Shown here in pieces: positions 12,796 through 24,494 of a stretch of DNA of 64,000 nucleotides (its first letter is position 1; every line of letters begins with the position of its first letter). A program made the translations under genes and the position numbers. The notes beneath the pieces are model-generated. The model saw only the letters and a program-made list of their open reading frames with translations, made no database searches and was not told the DNA's origin. Source of the stretch: Paracentrotus lividus (lineage: Eukaryota; Echinodermata; Echinoidea; Camarodonta; Echinidae); contig CALNVZ010003426.1 of the NCBI GenBank assembly GCA_940671915.1, positions 46,757,294 to 46,821,293 of the forward strand, in the 5' to 3' direction.

Positions 12796-13178
12796 TCAGC
12801 CCCTTGACTAATTAGATATTTGGTGACATCAAGATGACCGTTCTGAGCAGATGAATGTAATGCAGTCCAGCCATTATCTTCACCCTTATTCACCTTAGCT
12901 CCTTGACTAATTAGATATTTGGTGACATCAAGATGACCTTCTTGAGCAGATGAATGTAATGAAGTCCAACCATCATCTGTGCCCTTATTCACCTCAGCCC
13001 CTTGACTGATTAGATATTTGGTGACATCAAGATGGCCATTCTGAGCAGATACATGCAATGCAGTCCAACCATCATCTTTGCCCTTATTCACCTCAGCCCC
13101 TTGACTGATGAGTTTTTTAACTTTTTTTAATTCACCATTATTTGAAGCTCTAAAAAGTGAAGATGTATCATTCCCCAT
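12790..13178 (-). CDS. N-terminal ankyrin-repeat exon (intact frame)
   Basis: The only clean ankyrin frame in the window. It starts MGNDTSSLFRASNNGELKKV (ATG at 13,178-13,176) and continues with KKLISQGAEVNKGKDDGWTA. Three and a half ankyrin repeats follow in 99-bp register (KDDGWTALHVSAQNGHLD, then TDDGWTSLHSSAQEGHLD, then EDNGWTALHSSAQNGHLD). The opening RASNNGELKKVKKLI is a typical capping half-repeat, so this is a true protein start. The frame stays open upstream of the ATG, so an earlier start is not excluded. The array stops in mid-repeat at ~12,790 where the fold-back element begins. The same exon, mirrored and noisy, is at 14,380-14,768. No signal peptide; probably cytosolic. Confidence 0.75.
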
Positions 13179-13760
13179 CACAAAAAGTAGATAACGATAA
13201 GATGAATCTCATATGGTGGAAATTATTGTTTTGTCCCATTACGCAATATGTTCTACAGGAGAGTTGTGATATACTTAGACTAACCCTCTTGTTGCGCTGT
13301 GTGCAATCACATTGAACTTGAGATCATCACAGAGCTGTCGTACCAAGGACCAGGGCTGAATCCGATGGACGTAATGGGTTATGGGTACGCTAAAGTGTTA
13401 ACCGGAGCTGGTTAACCTCTTCAGATATTGCTCGCTGTCTTTATGACTTCTTCGAACCCGAGAACACGCAGATCCAGTCCTGCAATAGAAGTTGAAAATC
13501 TATGATACAGCTTTCTCGCTTGTTATTATCCTATGTATTTTGTAAGCAACGGAGAGAGGTGTTAGGAGATCTAGAAGTCTGAACTGTGTTTATCGTACAC
13601 AAAGCAGTGAACCATACGAAGTTCAATAGTGGAATAAAGCTGGAATATCGTGAACAATAATTTGTTTGGGATTTTTTGGCATCGAATTATGAAATGCTGC
13701 ATCAGCATGATCAGATGAGGGCGGCGGTCGGTAAGATAGCGAAAGGAAATGAGGGGGGGG

Positions 13761-13785
13761 NNNNNNNNNNNNNNNNNNNNNNNNN
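13761..13785. other. Assembly gap (25 N)
   Basis: A run of exactly 25 N, flanked by poly-G on the left and poly-C on the right. A fixed 25-N spacer is used by some long-read gap-filling programs for unresolved or over-filled gaps. Confidence 0.95.
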
Positions 13786-14379
13786 CGCCCCCGCCCCCCC
13801 TCATCCTTTCGCTATCTACGACCGCCGCCCTCATCTGATCATGGCTGATGCAGCATTTCATAAATTCGATGCCAAAAAATCCCAAACAAATTATTGTTAG
13901 CTGTAATTCCAGCTTTATTCCACTATTGAACTTCGTATGGTTCACTGGCTTTGTGTACGATAAACACAGTTCAGACTTCTAGATCTCCTAACACCTCTTC
14001 CCGTTGCTTACAAATACATGGATAATAACAAGCAAGAGAGAAAGCTGTATCATAGATTTTCAACTTCTATTGCAGGACTGGATCTGCGTGTTCTCGGGTT
14101 CGAAAGAAGTCATAAAGACAGCGAGCAATATCTGAAGAGGGTTAACCAGCTCCGGTTAACACTTTAGCGTAGCCCATAACCCATTTACGTCCATCGGATT
14201 CAGCCCTGGTCCTTGGTACGACAGCTCTGTGATGACTCAAGTTCAATGTGATTGCACACAGCGCAACAAGAGGGTTAGTCTAAGTATATACAACACTCCT
14301 GTAGAACATATTGCGTAATGGGACAAAACAATAATTTCCACCATATGAGATTCATCTTATCGTTATCTACTTTTTGTTG

Positions 14380-16226
14380 ATGGGGAATGATCATCTTCAC
14401 TTTTTAGAGCTTCAAATAATGGTGAATTAAAAAAAAGTTAAAAAACTCATCAGTCCAAGGGGCTGAGGTGAATAAGGGCAAAGGATGATGGTGGACTGGC
14501 ATTGCATGTATCTGCTCAGAATGGCCATCTTGTGTCACCAAATATCTAATCAGTCAAGGGGCTGAGGTGAATAAGGGCACAGATGATGGTTGGACTTCAT
14601 TACAATTCATCTGCTCAAGAAGGTCATCTTGATGTCACCAATAATCTAATTAGTCAAGGAGCTAAGGTGAATAAGGGTGAAGATAATGGCTGGACTGCAT
14701 ACATTCATGCTGCTCAGAACGGTCATCTTGATGTCACCAAATATTCTAATTAGTCAAGGGCTGAGGTGAATAAGGGTAAGATATGGCTGGACTGCATTAC
14801 ATTCATCTGCTCAGAACGGTCAATCTTGATGTCACCAACTATCTAATTAGTCAAGGGGCTGAAGGTGAATAAGGGCACAGATGTCGGTTGGACTGCATTG
14901 CTGTATCTGCTCAGAAAGGTCATCTTGATGTCACCAAATATCTAATTATTCAAGGGTGAATGTGAATAAGGGCAAATTAATGGTTGGACTGCATTACATG
15001 TATCTGCTCAAGAAGGTCATCTTGATGTCACCAAAATATCTAATTAGTCAAGGGGCTGAGGTGAATAAGAGCAAAGATGATGGTTGGACTGCATTATGAA
15101 TCTGCTCGAAAGGTCATCTTGATGTCACCAAATATCTAATTAGTCAAGGGGCTTGATGTGGAATAAGGGCAAAGATGATGGTTGGACTGCATTGCATGTA
15201 TCTTCTCTACAAGGTCATCTTGATGTCACCAAATATCTAATCAGTCAAGGGCCTGAGGTGAATAAGGGCACAGATAATGGTTGGACTGCATTACATTCAT
15301 CGGCTCAGAACGGTCATCTTGATGTCACCGCAAATATCTAAATTAGTCAAGGGGCTGAGGTGAATAAGGGCAAAGATGATGGTTGGACTGCATTGCAATG
15401 TATCTGCGTCTAGCAAGGTCATCTTGATGTCACAAATATCTAATTAGTCAAGGGGCTGAGGTGAATAAGGGCACAGATGTCGGTGGACTGCATTGCAATG
15501 TATCTGCTCAGGAAAGGTCATCTTGATGTCACCAAATATCTAATTAGTCAAGGGGCTGATGTGATATAAGGGCAAAGATAATGGTTGGACTGCATTACAT
15601 GTATCTGCTCAAGAAGGTCATCTTGATGTCACCACAATATCTAATTAGTCCAAGGGGCTGATGTGAAAGAGCAAAGATGATGGTTGGACTGCATTACATG
15701 AATCTGCTCAGAAAGGTCATCTTGATGTCACCAATATCTAATTAGTCAAGGGGCTGATGTGAATAGGGCAAAGATATGGTTGGACTGCATTACATGTATC
15801 TGCTCAAGAAGGTCATCTTGATGTCACCAAATATCTAATTAGTCAAGGGGCCTGAGGTGAATAAAGAAGAAAGATGATGGTTGGACTGCATTACATGAAT
15901 CTGCTCAGAATGGTCATCTTGATGTCACCAAATATCTAATTAGTCAAGGGGCTGAGTTGAATAGGGCAAAGATAATGGTTGGACTGCATTACATTCATCT
16001 GCTCAAGATGGTCATCTTGATGTCACCAATATCTAATAAGTCAAGGGGCTAAGGTGAATAAGGGCAAAGATAATGGTTCGACTGCATTACATTCATCTTT
16101 CAGAATGATCATCTTGAATGATCACCGAAAATTCTATTAGTCAAGGGGCTGAGGTGAATAAGGGGCAAAGATGATGGTTGGAACTGCATTAACATTCATC
16201 TGCTCAGAAAGGGCATCTTGATGTCA
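14380..16226 (+). CDS. Ankyrin-repeat gene, 5' exon and array (indel-rich)
   Basis: Begins with the same N-terminal capping segment as the - strand copy (GGGGAATGATCATC... near 14,381; SLFRASNNGELKKVKKLI with indels). It runs through about 17 tandem 99-bp ankyrin units. Variants such as GATGTCGGTTGGACTGCATT and CATCGGCTCAGAACGGTCAT let single units be tracked, and their order from 14,770 on equals that of 1-1,467. The longest clean piece is near 15,153-15,341. The array breaks off abruptly inside a repeat at 16,226, without a splice donor, into unrelated DNA. Confidence 0.8.
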
Positions 16227-16339
16227 AGCGGAAGGCCAGGAACCTGCCCCTATTTATTAATAAGCGGATTATATTTCGTGCCTTCCCTTCACTCAGGCGG
16301 TCAACCATACACGCATACTTGTTCCCAATTTCTCGCCTA

Positions 16340-18323
16340 TATAGTGCGTATAAAAATAAACGCAACAAGATTTACTCTCAAATTGTGAAGATTGTGTTAG
16401 TTTTACACCACAGTGAGTAGTAACATGTTAAATCCACATATCACCTCTTTCCAATGATATCTCATTTATTCATGCAAGGTCAGGGATAAGGGGCCGGGGA
16501 GCGTTTTTGAAAGTAGAGGGGTTGAGGCACAAGTGGGGGGGGGGGGGGCTGAACAGGCTAAAAATCACAAAATTTATGGTCATTTTTGCGTTTTTTGTAC
16601 ATGTTTGCTGACGAAATGGGGGGGGGGGGGCAGAAGCCCCTCCCCCAGCCCCCCCCCCGGCTCTGCGGCCCCTGCTGAGTTAGCATTAGAAGTGGACTTT
16701 GGGCCAATTATCAGACACGGCAAGAATCATGACATCTTACTAGACTCTACCAAAATGGAATAGGGACATTCTTTGAAAAGTGAACCTTTTTGGGACAAAA
16801 TAAAGTTTTTGCTTTCTGATTTTAAGCTGCATATTCAAACAAAGCAATGTCTGAAGTTTCATGGATCATGGACTGATGTTTTTCGCGAATTTTGCAATTA
16901 TTCAGGCTCATTTGCATAAATTAACATAAATGATAATTAGATGGAAAAAAACGGTACATAAAATATCATTTTTTTAAAACCCTGAATGGAATGGATATGC
17001 TGACTTCCTTAATTGGATTACTGTAATATATGTTATTATTTACCTCTATTCCTTTTAATCTAACCCCCAAAATAATGTTGTTAAATTGATTATATTAAGA
17101 TAATCAACTCTGGAAATTGATTGCCCTCAAATGTCACACACGTGACCAGAAAACACAAAAAGTTTATGCCCCGCCTTAACCATGGCTCTGGTAAAATTAT
17201 CATTTTTTCTCCAAAGCTAGATTTAATGTACCTTGCATTTCACCAAATATGAATCCATGACATTTTAATTTGATTATTAATTAGCAAACAAATTGGTCGC
17301 ACACGTGAGTGTGTGGGGCGATCATAAAGGTCTGATTATTTTCACTTTCATTGGCTGAAATTAATTTATTTTAGCATTATTATGCTCCAAAATGGTTCTG
17401 CAATAATTTTTGCGAAAAACGAAGAAAAACAAAAGGTCGAAAAAACAAAGAAATACATGAGAAATTCATAAAAAATGAAATACATAAGGAATTTATTTCG
17501 ATACAAAAAATTTTCCAAGTACAATTGTTAGGAATCCTATAAAGATAATGCAAACAAAAAATAGCATTCCAGAAGCTTTAGTTTGTCAATTAGAACAAAA
17601 AATATGACTTCATGCACATCATGTAAAGTGGTGGACATTTGCCTCCGCGAATTACCGCGCGGGCGTGCATGCGCTCCTATTCGCGGATAGGGGTGTCAAC
17701 TCGTACATGGGCATTTCGTTATGCGCATATCTAAACTTGCTAAAGGTGATTCTCTTTTGAAATCAGACTCTGTAAAGGTTCGAGAATTTGCCAGCTTCAT
17801 ATGTTCAATTGTTTCAGCATTTCAGATCTCTTGAAAAAGCAAAGACAATAGGTGTTCAATGAATAAATGTAACTTTTAAACTTACATAAATGGTAGTGCA
17901 ATATCAATATTGGTGTATTCAATATTAAGAGATATCAGATGGAGAAAAACTAAAGGGCAACGCGATCCCCGGGTCTTAATTGTTAAGACGTTTTTCTTTG
18001 GGGTTATCTCAAGAGCAAAGTGTTTATTACCCCTCCACTTGACATTGCAACTCTCCGACAAAGAATCATTTATGAGTGTGATGCACGAAGCCGTGTCTAA
18101 AACTTGGCCCATGTCCTCTTTGTCCCATTGTCCAAAAATAATTCCCATTGTCCAAAAAGAAAGCTTACTCAGCCATCCATGACCATGTATGAATAAATAA
18201 GATATCACTGGAAAGAGGAGATATGTGGCTTTAACGTGTTACTACTCAATTTGGAGTAAAACTAACACAATATTAATAACTTTGAAATTAAATCTTGTTG
18301 CGTTAATTTTGATACGCACTGTA
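16340..18323. mobile_element. Terminal-inverted-repeat element, TA-flanked
   Basis: The ends are inverted copies over ~150 bp: left GTGCGTATAAAAATAAACGC then AACAAGATTTA, right its complement around 18,290-18,320. Inner matches include GTGTTAGTTTTAC, GTAGTAACA, ATATCACCTCTTTCCA and TTTATTCATGCA. TA dinucleotides flank the GTGCG ends, as for Tc1/mariner targets. Total ~2 kb; no transposase is seen, and a G/C-run repeat lies inside (16,500-16,690). Probably a mariner-type non-autonomous element. Confidence 0.6.
16500..16690. repeat. G/C-run dispersed repeat, copy 1
   Basis: A G-run, then AAAAATCACAAAATTTATGG, a TTTTTTGTACATGT segment, a second G-run and a C-rich end (AGCCCCTCCCCCAGCCCC). Related copies are at 20,330-20,475 and 20,695-20,790. 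Confidence 0.55.
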
Positions 18324-18329
18324 GGTCGA

Positions 18330-19030
18330 TAAGTTCGGGGGGAGGGGAAGGAAATTCACAAAAATATTTGAAATAGCGGTCTTTTAGCATTTTTACCCTG
18401 AAATATTTGTAATTAGGGGTAGTTTTCAATTATTGTTGAAACAGTATTGAAATAGGGTCATTATATGAATTATTTCATTTAAGGGGTAGAATTTGATGAA
18501 GTTCCCCCCCCCCAAAAAAAAAGTAAGTCCTCAACAATTTCCATCCCTAAAGGGGGCACTATCTGTATGAATCAAGAGCAAGCCATTTCAAGCAACTTCT
18601 TCAGCTAGCGGTGCACGTTCTGCACCACGAAGTAGGCCTATTTGACGCGTTTTGGATCGTCGACTCTGTTCCCCCACGGTGATTCCCCTAAGAAATATAG
18701 CCATTACGCGACATCTGAGTATGAAATGAAAAAAAAAATTGGGATCGGAACAAGCTGGTTAATGCAAACTGATATATCTTGTTGATACTTTCATGATCAC
18801 CGCCATAAAAGATCAAGGAACTTCATGGTGGCGGGCGTGACAACAGCCCCTTACCTCCTTCGCTTCCGGCGTACACAAACAGACAAAGGTTCTTTGTAAA
18901 CATATATTCTTTTGTTATCTACAGAGTACTAGTCCCTTTTTGTAAAAAAACAACAAAAACAATCGCACAATAGGAATATCTTTTTCATCTACGACACGCA
19001 CAGGTAGCCTGCCAAGAGAAGAGCGGTATT
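18330..19030. other. No gene recognised
   Basis: Contains a C-run/A-run at 18,503-18,520. No splice-flanked coding segment seen. Confidence 0.4.
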
Positions 19031-19039
19031 CACAATTAT

Positions 19040-19345
19040 TGTGCGTGTGTGTGTGTGTTTGAATTACATTCAACTTAGGTACGATTCTGATTATTTAAAT
19101 TATCATTTATATATCAAACTCTATAGGCCTACGGTAGAGTTGGGTTTATTCACAAAACTATATCTCTTTCTATGACACACAAACATACACACCCACACAC
19201 ACACACAACACACGCACACATATACACACCATCCATCGCTTTCTCTCTCTCTCTCTCTCTCTCTCACTCACACACACACACACCCACACACACACACACA
19301 TACACACACAACCCACACCCACACATACACACACAAACATGCAAA
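19040..19345. repeat. GT, CA and CT microsatellites
   Basis: A short (GT)n at ~19,043, then long (CA)n with a central (CT)n at ~19,240-19,265 and further imperfect (CA)n to 19,345. The open frame across it is low-complexity and not a gene. Confidence 0.9.
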
Positions 19346-19349
19346 CTAA

Positions 19350-21060
19350 GAATATTTCTGAAAACTGTTAAATGTTAAATTTTTTTAAAATGGCTCCTTA
19401 TAAACTTTTCCACTAGAGTACCTTAGTGTAACCTATACCATCCTTCTAATCTTTTAAAAATGTACATGTAAATATTGTGATTTTATTGATTCAATAAAAC
19501 ATATTTTTAAAAAATATATTTCGCTCCTTACAATGACACGAGTGAATCCATGAACCCTTTGGTTACCATTATATTAACATGATTAAAGGTCTGTGTGCAT
19601 GGTGTATTTGAGTTATTCTTTTACTTATGCTCTGCAGGGCTCTACAATGTGCGACAATGTTCAGTACCTTAATACTCAAGTTCAGGTAGTAGAACGAATG
19701 AATACATGTGTGTAAATTAAATACAATGAACAGTTTTCATGTTTACTTTTTGGGTAAGGAAGGCTGCCGGCTATTAGCGCATGGGTTACCGGATTCTTCT
19801 TCTAAAATATCAAAATTTAATGATCAGCATTTTCTTAAAAAGTACATTCTTAACATGTAGTATTCTTTAATCTCGAAAAACTATAATTTCACAGTCTTCC
19901 CGTGTTGGTTAATCGTGAGCCAGTTTGGGCGGGGAATTCTTTAGACAACACAGACGTGACAGAGTATGACTGTCCTGGTAAAATATGATTTGAAACACTG
20001 TTAAGTAATGTTGACAAAGGGATGGTGAAAATGTGCCATAAACGTGTATTTATCATAACGTCTAGTATATTTTTATACCAAAGCAGGAATTTAGAACTCT
20101 TCTTTTTTTGTACGTTGTAGACGACAAAGAGTTAATAGCTGCAGGCCCAATGGATTTTATTTCATAACAATACCTGTGGGATGTGGCTGATCAGGGTTAA
20201 TACAGTTCGTCCCAGAAAAAAGAGCAATCGCAGATATTGATAAAAGCACACAAGTAACATGTTTTTAAGTGCATCATTTCTAAAGTTCACCTTTTTTTCT
20301 TCTACTTTTTTTTCCACCTCTATACAGGGAGAGCGGAGCGTTTGTGCAAGTGGGGGAACTGAGCAGAAATTGGAGGGGGGGGGTGAAGATCAGTTAAAAA
20401 TCACAAACAGATGGTAATTTTGGCGATTTTGTACACGTTGCCCCCGAGCCCCGCCCCCGGTTCCACCCCCTGTGAAACAATACGAAAGACTGACACGTAT
20501 ATGACTAAGGAGAGTTTGACATTTGAATGTCTAAGTTTAAAATGAAATGTTTACTTCCAAAGAGTAAAATGACGGATAGCTCTGCCGATTCCATTTTTTT
20601 CTGGGTCGCACTGTACATGTATAACAGTCCAAAGTCTAAATCAAACACACTGTATGTTTTGTTCAGGAAAAAATAATATCTACAAATGACTTTTTAGAAT
20701 GGGGGGGGGGGTGGAACATGCAAAGAAAACACAATTGAATAGTATTTTTCGAGTTTTTGTACACGCATACTAAAAGGGTGCGGGGATAGGATTCATATTC
20801 ATGACGTCATCTCGAGTTTATCATGCTGACGGATTGCGCATTATTATAGTTTAGATCAGTAAATTAATTTGTATGATGTGCAAGATAAGTGTGTCAAAAA
20901 CGTTTATCCCGAAAAGGAAATGACGAAAGGTGCGCATAATTTGAAGAAACGAGTGCATCAATCTATTTTTATGACTCGACAGATAGGCATTCACAAGGTC
21001 GGGAAAAATAATAACATTTTCGGCCGTCAAGACAGTTAGATCAGCCATAGGAGTGGGGTT
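19350..21060. other. No gene; G/C-run repeat copies 2 and 3
   Basis: Copy 2 at 20,330-20,475 (GAGGGGGGGGGTGAAGATC, AAAAATCACAAA, then GTACACGTTGCCCCCG) and copy 3 at 20,695-20,790 (G-run, then TTTTTCGAGTTTTTGTACAC). Otherwise AT-rich and without recognisable genes. Confidence 0.45.
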
Positions 21061-21124
21061 CAGTCAGTCATTTTTTAAAATTTTTTTTGGCTTTTGGATC
21101 AATTAGTTTAAGATCAATTTGGCC

Positions 21125-21420
21125 CCCTAAGTTTAAGGTCAATTTGGCGCCCCTAAGTTTAAGGTCAATTTGCCCCCTTTAAGGGGCCCCATGGGCCCCC
21201 AGAATTTGCGTGTGAAGTTACAAACATCAATAACTTTTATTATAAAGATAAAAAGAAAAGAACAAAAAATGCACTGGTGCGATAAAGTTTTCAATCTTAT
21301 AAATTCAAATTTCATTTCAAAATAGCCCAAATGGTGATTTAATGCGATGACACGAAACTTGGTGTGTTAAGAAAATGAATTCTGCTAGTTGTAATTTAAG
21401 ATCAATTAAATTAGCGCCCA
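21125..21420. repeat. ~300-bp satellite-like unit, isolated copy
   Basis: Same sequence as the units at 25,571-26,745: TTTAAGGTCAATTTG, GGGGCCCCATGGGCCCCCAG, GAAGTTACAAACATCAATA, AAAAAGAAAAGAACAAAAAA, CAAAATAGCCCA, GCGATGACACGAAACTTGG, AATTCTGCTAGTTGTAATTT. It stops at AATTAGCGCCCA where the 4.1-kb block starts; the missing end of the unit appears right of that block at ~25,564. Confidence 0.8.
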
Positions 21421-21429
21421 CCCTTACAA

Positions 21430-21875
21430 AAATGTCCTGTGATAATCCTGTGGTAATGTCCTGTGGTAATCCTGTGGTAATTACCACAGGACATTTTACC
21501 ACACGAATCCTGTGGTCACAAAATTGGGACATTTTTACCACACGAATCCTGTGGTAAAATTGGGACATTTACCACATAAATTACCACACGAATCCTGTGG
21601 TAAAATTGGGACATTTACCACATGAATTACCACACGAATCCTGTGGTAAAATTGGGACATTACCACATTGATTACCACACGAATCCTGTGGTAAAATTGG
21701 GACATTACCACATGGATTACCACACGAATCCTGTGGTAAAATTGGGACATTTACCACATGAATTACCACACGAATCCTGTGGTAAAATTGGGACATTACC
21801 ACTTGAATTACCACACGAATCCTGTGGTAAAATTGGGACATTACCACACAAATTCGTGTGGTAAAAATAATATTA
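21430..21875. repeat. 46-bp TTACCACA minisatellite
   Basis: About nine units. Each unit is TTACCACACGAATCCTGTGG then TAAAATTGGGACATTACCAC plus a short variable joint (ATGAA, ATTGA, TTGAA). Every unit has outward and inward TGTGGT/ACCACA cores that can pair. A perfect 20-bp palindrome, CCTGTGGTAATTACCACAGG, lies at 21,471-21,490. Confidence 0.9.
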
Positions 21876-22059
21876 CCACACACCCATTACCACACAAAGT
21901 TACCACACGATTACCATACACCGTTACCACAGGATTACCAGATAATTACCACACGCCGTTTTGTCTAATGTCCCTTCCTGTAAAGCTAGTAGGCCTAAAA
22001 GAGAATCCTTAGACCACAAGGGAAACTACACCAAAATATTGTTTAACTACTGTCACACT

Positions 22060-22073
22060 CATGCACATATATC

Positions 22074-22114
<41 letters not shown>

Positions 22115-22320
22115 GCGCGCACACAAATTATATAATGTGAGTGGTATTTGGATCCTGTGGTAACAAGTGTGTGGTATTCCTGTGGTATTATACCACACGA
22201 CTCTGGTATATTACCACATATTTCCTGTGGTATGATTACCCTTCACACACACACACACACACACACACACCCATATATATACACACGCACATACCCATAC
22301 ACACACACCTACACATATTG
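22060..22320. repeat. CA microsatellites within the TTACCACA block
   Basis: Pure (CA)n at ~22,078-22,112 and 22,243-22,270 with imperfect (CA/TA)n to 22,316, separated by TGTGGTATTCCTGTGGTATT-type units. Confidence 0.85.
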
Positions 22321-22939
22321 CGGTATATTCCTGTTATATATTAATGTGGTATCAGTATGTGGTAGGTACTGTGTGGTGATGTGTGGTACTCATGTGTGAT
22401 ACTGACGTGTGGTAATCTGTCTGGATAGTTTTTGATTAACACATGAATTTATATAATGTTACACTATTTCCTGTGGTATGAGATTTTCTGTGTATTTTTG
22501 TGGTGGTAATACAGGTGTATAACGTCAGTTCAATAAAATGTTAAATTGGAAATATTTTTTTTTTTATGTTGAATTATCACATTCTAAAGTGTTTGTATTT
22601 AATATAATATGGAAAATCAGGCTTTATTTCTGGCTAATTTATTTCACCCATTTGGTGTACTGCTAGATCTTGAGTATGACAAGTTTTCCTAATAAGGAAC
22701 ATATTTTATTGCGCTATGCTAATATCTATGGGTTTCGCACATATAATAGCCTGAATCAGTCGCCACCGAGACAAAAGATGTGTGCTATTTCGATTAGCTC
22801 ATCGCCGCACAAAAATTATGATAACTTTTGTTTTACAGAAGCAAATTATACAAAACAAAATGCATCAGTGAGATCAGAATCTTTTGGCTTTAATTTGGTA
22901 CCACATTCACACATCATTTTTTTTCCACACAGACGTACT

Positions 22940-23423
22940 GTACAGGAATACCACAGACAATTACCCCACATTTCCTGTGGTATGAGATATTCCTGTTGTA
23001 TTTTATGTTTTAATTTAGGTACCACATGACTACCACAGGTACCCATTTTCATTACCACACGACTCTATATTACCACACTCATTTCCTGTAGTATTAGATA
23101 TTCATGTGGTACTTTGTGTGGTACTCTGGGTACCACAGGAATACCACAGACACCCATTATCATTACCACATAACTCTGTGTTATATTATCACACATTTCC
23201 TGTGGTCCGAGATCTTCCTATGGTATTTTTGTGGTAATTTAGGTACCACAGGAATACCACAGACACCCATTTTAATTACCACACAACTATATATGTACAA
23301 CACATTACCTGTTGTATGAGATCTTCCTGTGGTATTTTGTGTGGTAATATAGGTACTATACAGGATTACCACAGACACCCATTTTCATTCCCACGCGACT
23401 CCATGATATATTACCCCACATTT
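22940..23423. repeat. Higher-order TGTGGTA repeat, copy 1
   Basis: Four ~115-bp monomers. Each runs through TTTCCTGTGGTATGAGAT, TTTTGTGTGGTAATTTAGG, ACCACAGGAATACCACAGAC and CCCATTTT-ATTACCACAC. The four have distinct variants, which recur in the same order in copy 2 (23,848-24,310), so the ~460-bp set was duplicated as one. Confidence 0.75.
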
Positions 23424-23847
23424 ATTTATTTATTTATTATCAATTCGGCAATATTACAATGTACAATTAGAATACGACAATACGTGAATAAAAACAGAAC
23501 CGTGGAAGGGTACATGTAGCTTAGCTGCCTGGGTTTGGGAAAAGCTAACTTGATAACTGTGACCCAAGGGTCTTCCTCCCCGACTAAGCTACATGTACCC
23601 AAAACTGCTCTGTATTAATAATAATCAATAGAACATTAAAAAATGACGTGTACACAATATAACAATGATTTGAGAAAATTGGTATTACACAATAAAACCA
23701 GTATTAGAGGTATGAGAGTGATAATTATGAAGTATCATTAACAATCGGAATTGATGGATATAGATGGATTAAGATTGATATCAAAATAAATGACGGTTTG
23801 ACTACACGGGGAAAATATTGTTTAAGCTCGACGAAGAGTTTGAATTT
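23424..23847 (-). mobile_element. SINE-like insertion with (TTTA)n end
   Basis: Splits the higher-order repeat at ACATTT, which is present on both sides (23,418-23,423 and 23,848-23,853) as a target-site duplication. The left end is (TTTA)n, i.e. a (TAAA)n tail if the element is read on the - strand. It contains a 17-bp perfect inverted repeat, GGGTACATGTAGCTTAG at 23,508-23,524 and its complement at 23,584-23,600. No coding sequence. Confidence 0.65.
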
Positions 23848-24310
23848 ACATTTCCTGTGGTATGAAATATCTCTGTTGTATTTTGTGTTGTAATTTAGGT
23901 ACCACATGAATACCACAGGTACCCATTTTCATTACCACACGACTCTATATTACCACACCCATTTCCTGTAGTATTAGATATCCATGTGGTACTTTGTGTG
24001 GTACTTTGGGTACCACAGGAATACCACAGACAGCCATTATCAATACCACATAATTCTGTGTTATATTACCACACATATCCTGTGGTATGAGATCTTCCTA
24101 TGGTATTTGTGTGGTAATTTAGGTACCACAGGAATACCACAGACACCCATTTTAATTACCACACAACTCTATATGTTATTACAACACATTACCTGTTGTA
24201 TGAGATCTTCATGTGGTATTTTGTGTGGTAATGTAGGTACTATACAGGAATACCACAGACACCCATTTTTATTCCCACACGACTCCATGATATATTACCC
24301 CATATTTCCT
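23848..24310. repeat. Higher-order TGTGGTA repeat, copy 2
   Basis: Second copy of the ~460-bp four-monomer set, in the same orientation. A further partial set continues to ~24,490 before the next insertion and resumes at 25,150-25,546. Confidence 0.75.
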
Positions 24311-24494
24311 GTGATATGAGATATTCCTGTTGTATTTTGTGTGGTAATTTTGGTACATCTGGAACACCACAGGTACCCATTTTTATCACCACACGATCCT
24401 ATGGTATATTACCACACATTTCCTGTACTGTGGTACTTTGTGTGGTACTCTGGGTACCATAGGAATACCACAGACAGCAATATCATTACTCACA

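Larger units (their letters stand above)
12790..14768. repeat. Large palindrome centred on the assembly gap
   Basis: 12,790-13,760 is the reverse complement of 13,786-14,768 over its whole length, including the ankyrin exon and ~580 bp of upstream DNA. The left arm is clean; the right arm carries many one-base indels. See the finding on assembly artefact. Confidence 0.9.

Noticed and set aside
13571-13945. Open frames across the N gap
   Set aside because: They read through ambiguous bases in the artefactual palindrome.
21535-21883. Repeated open frames with MSQFYHRIRVV-type and NYHTNPVVKLGHY-type units on both strands
   Set aside because: They translate the 46-bp minisatellite, whose 46-base period does not keep a frame; both strands are open, so no gene.
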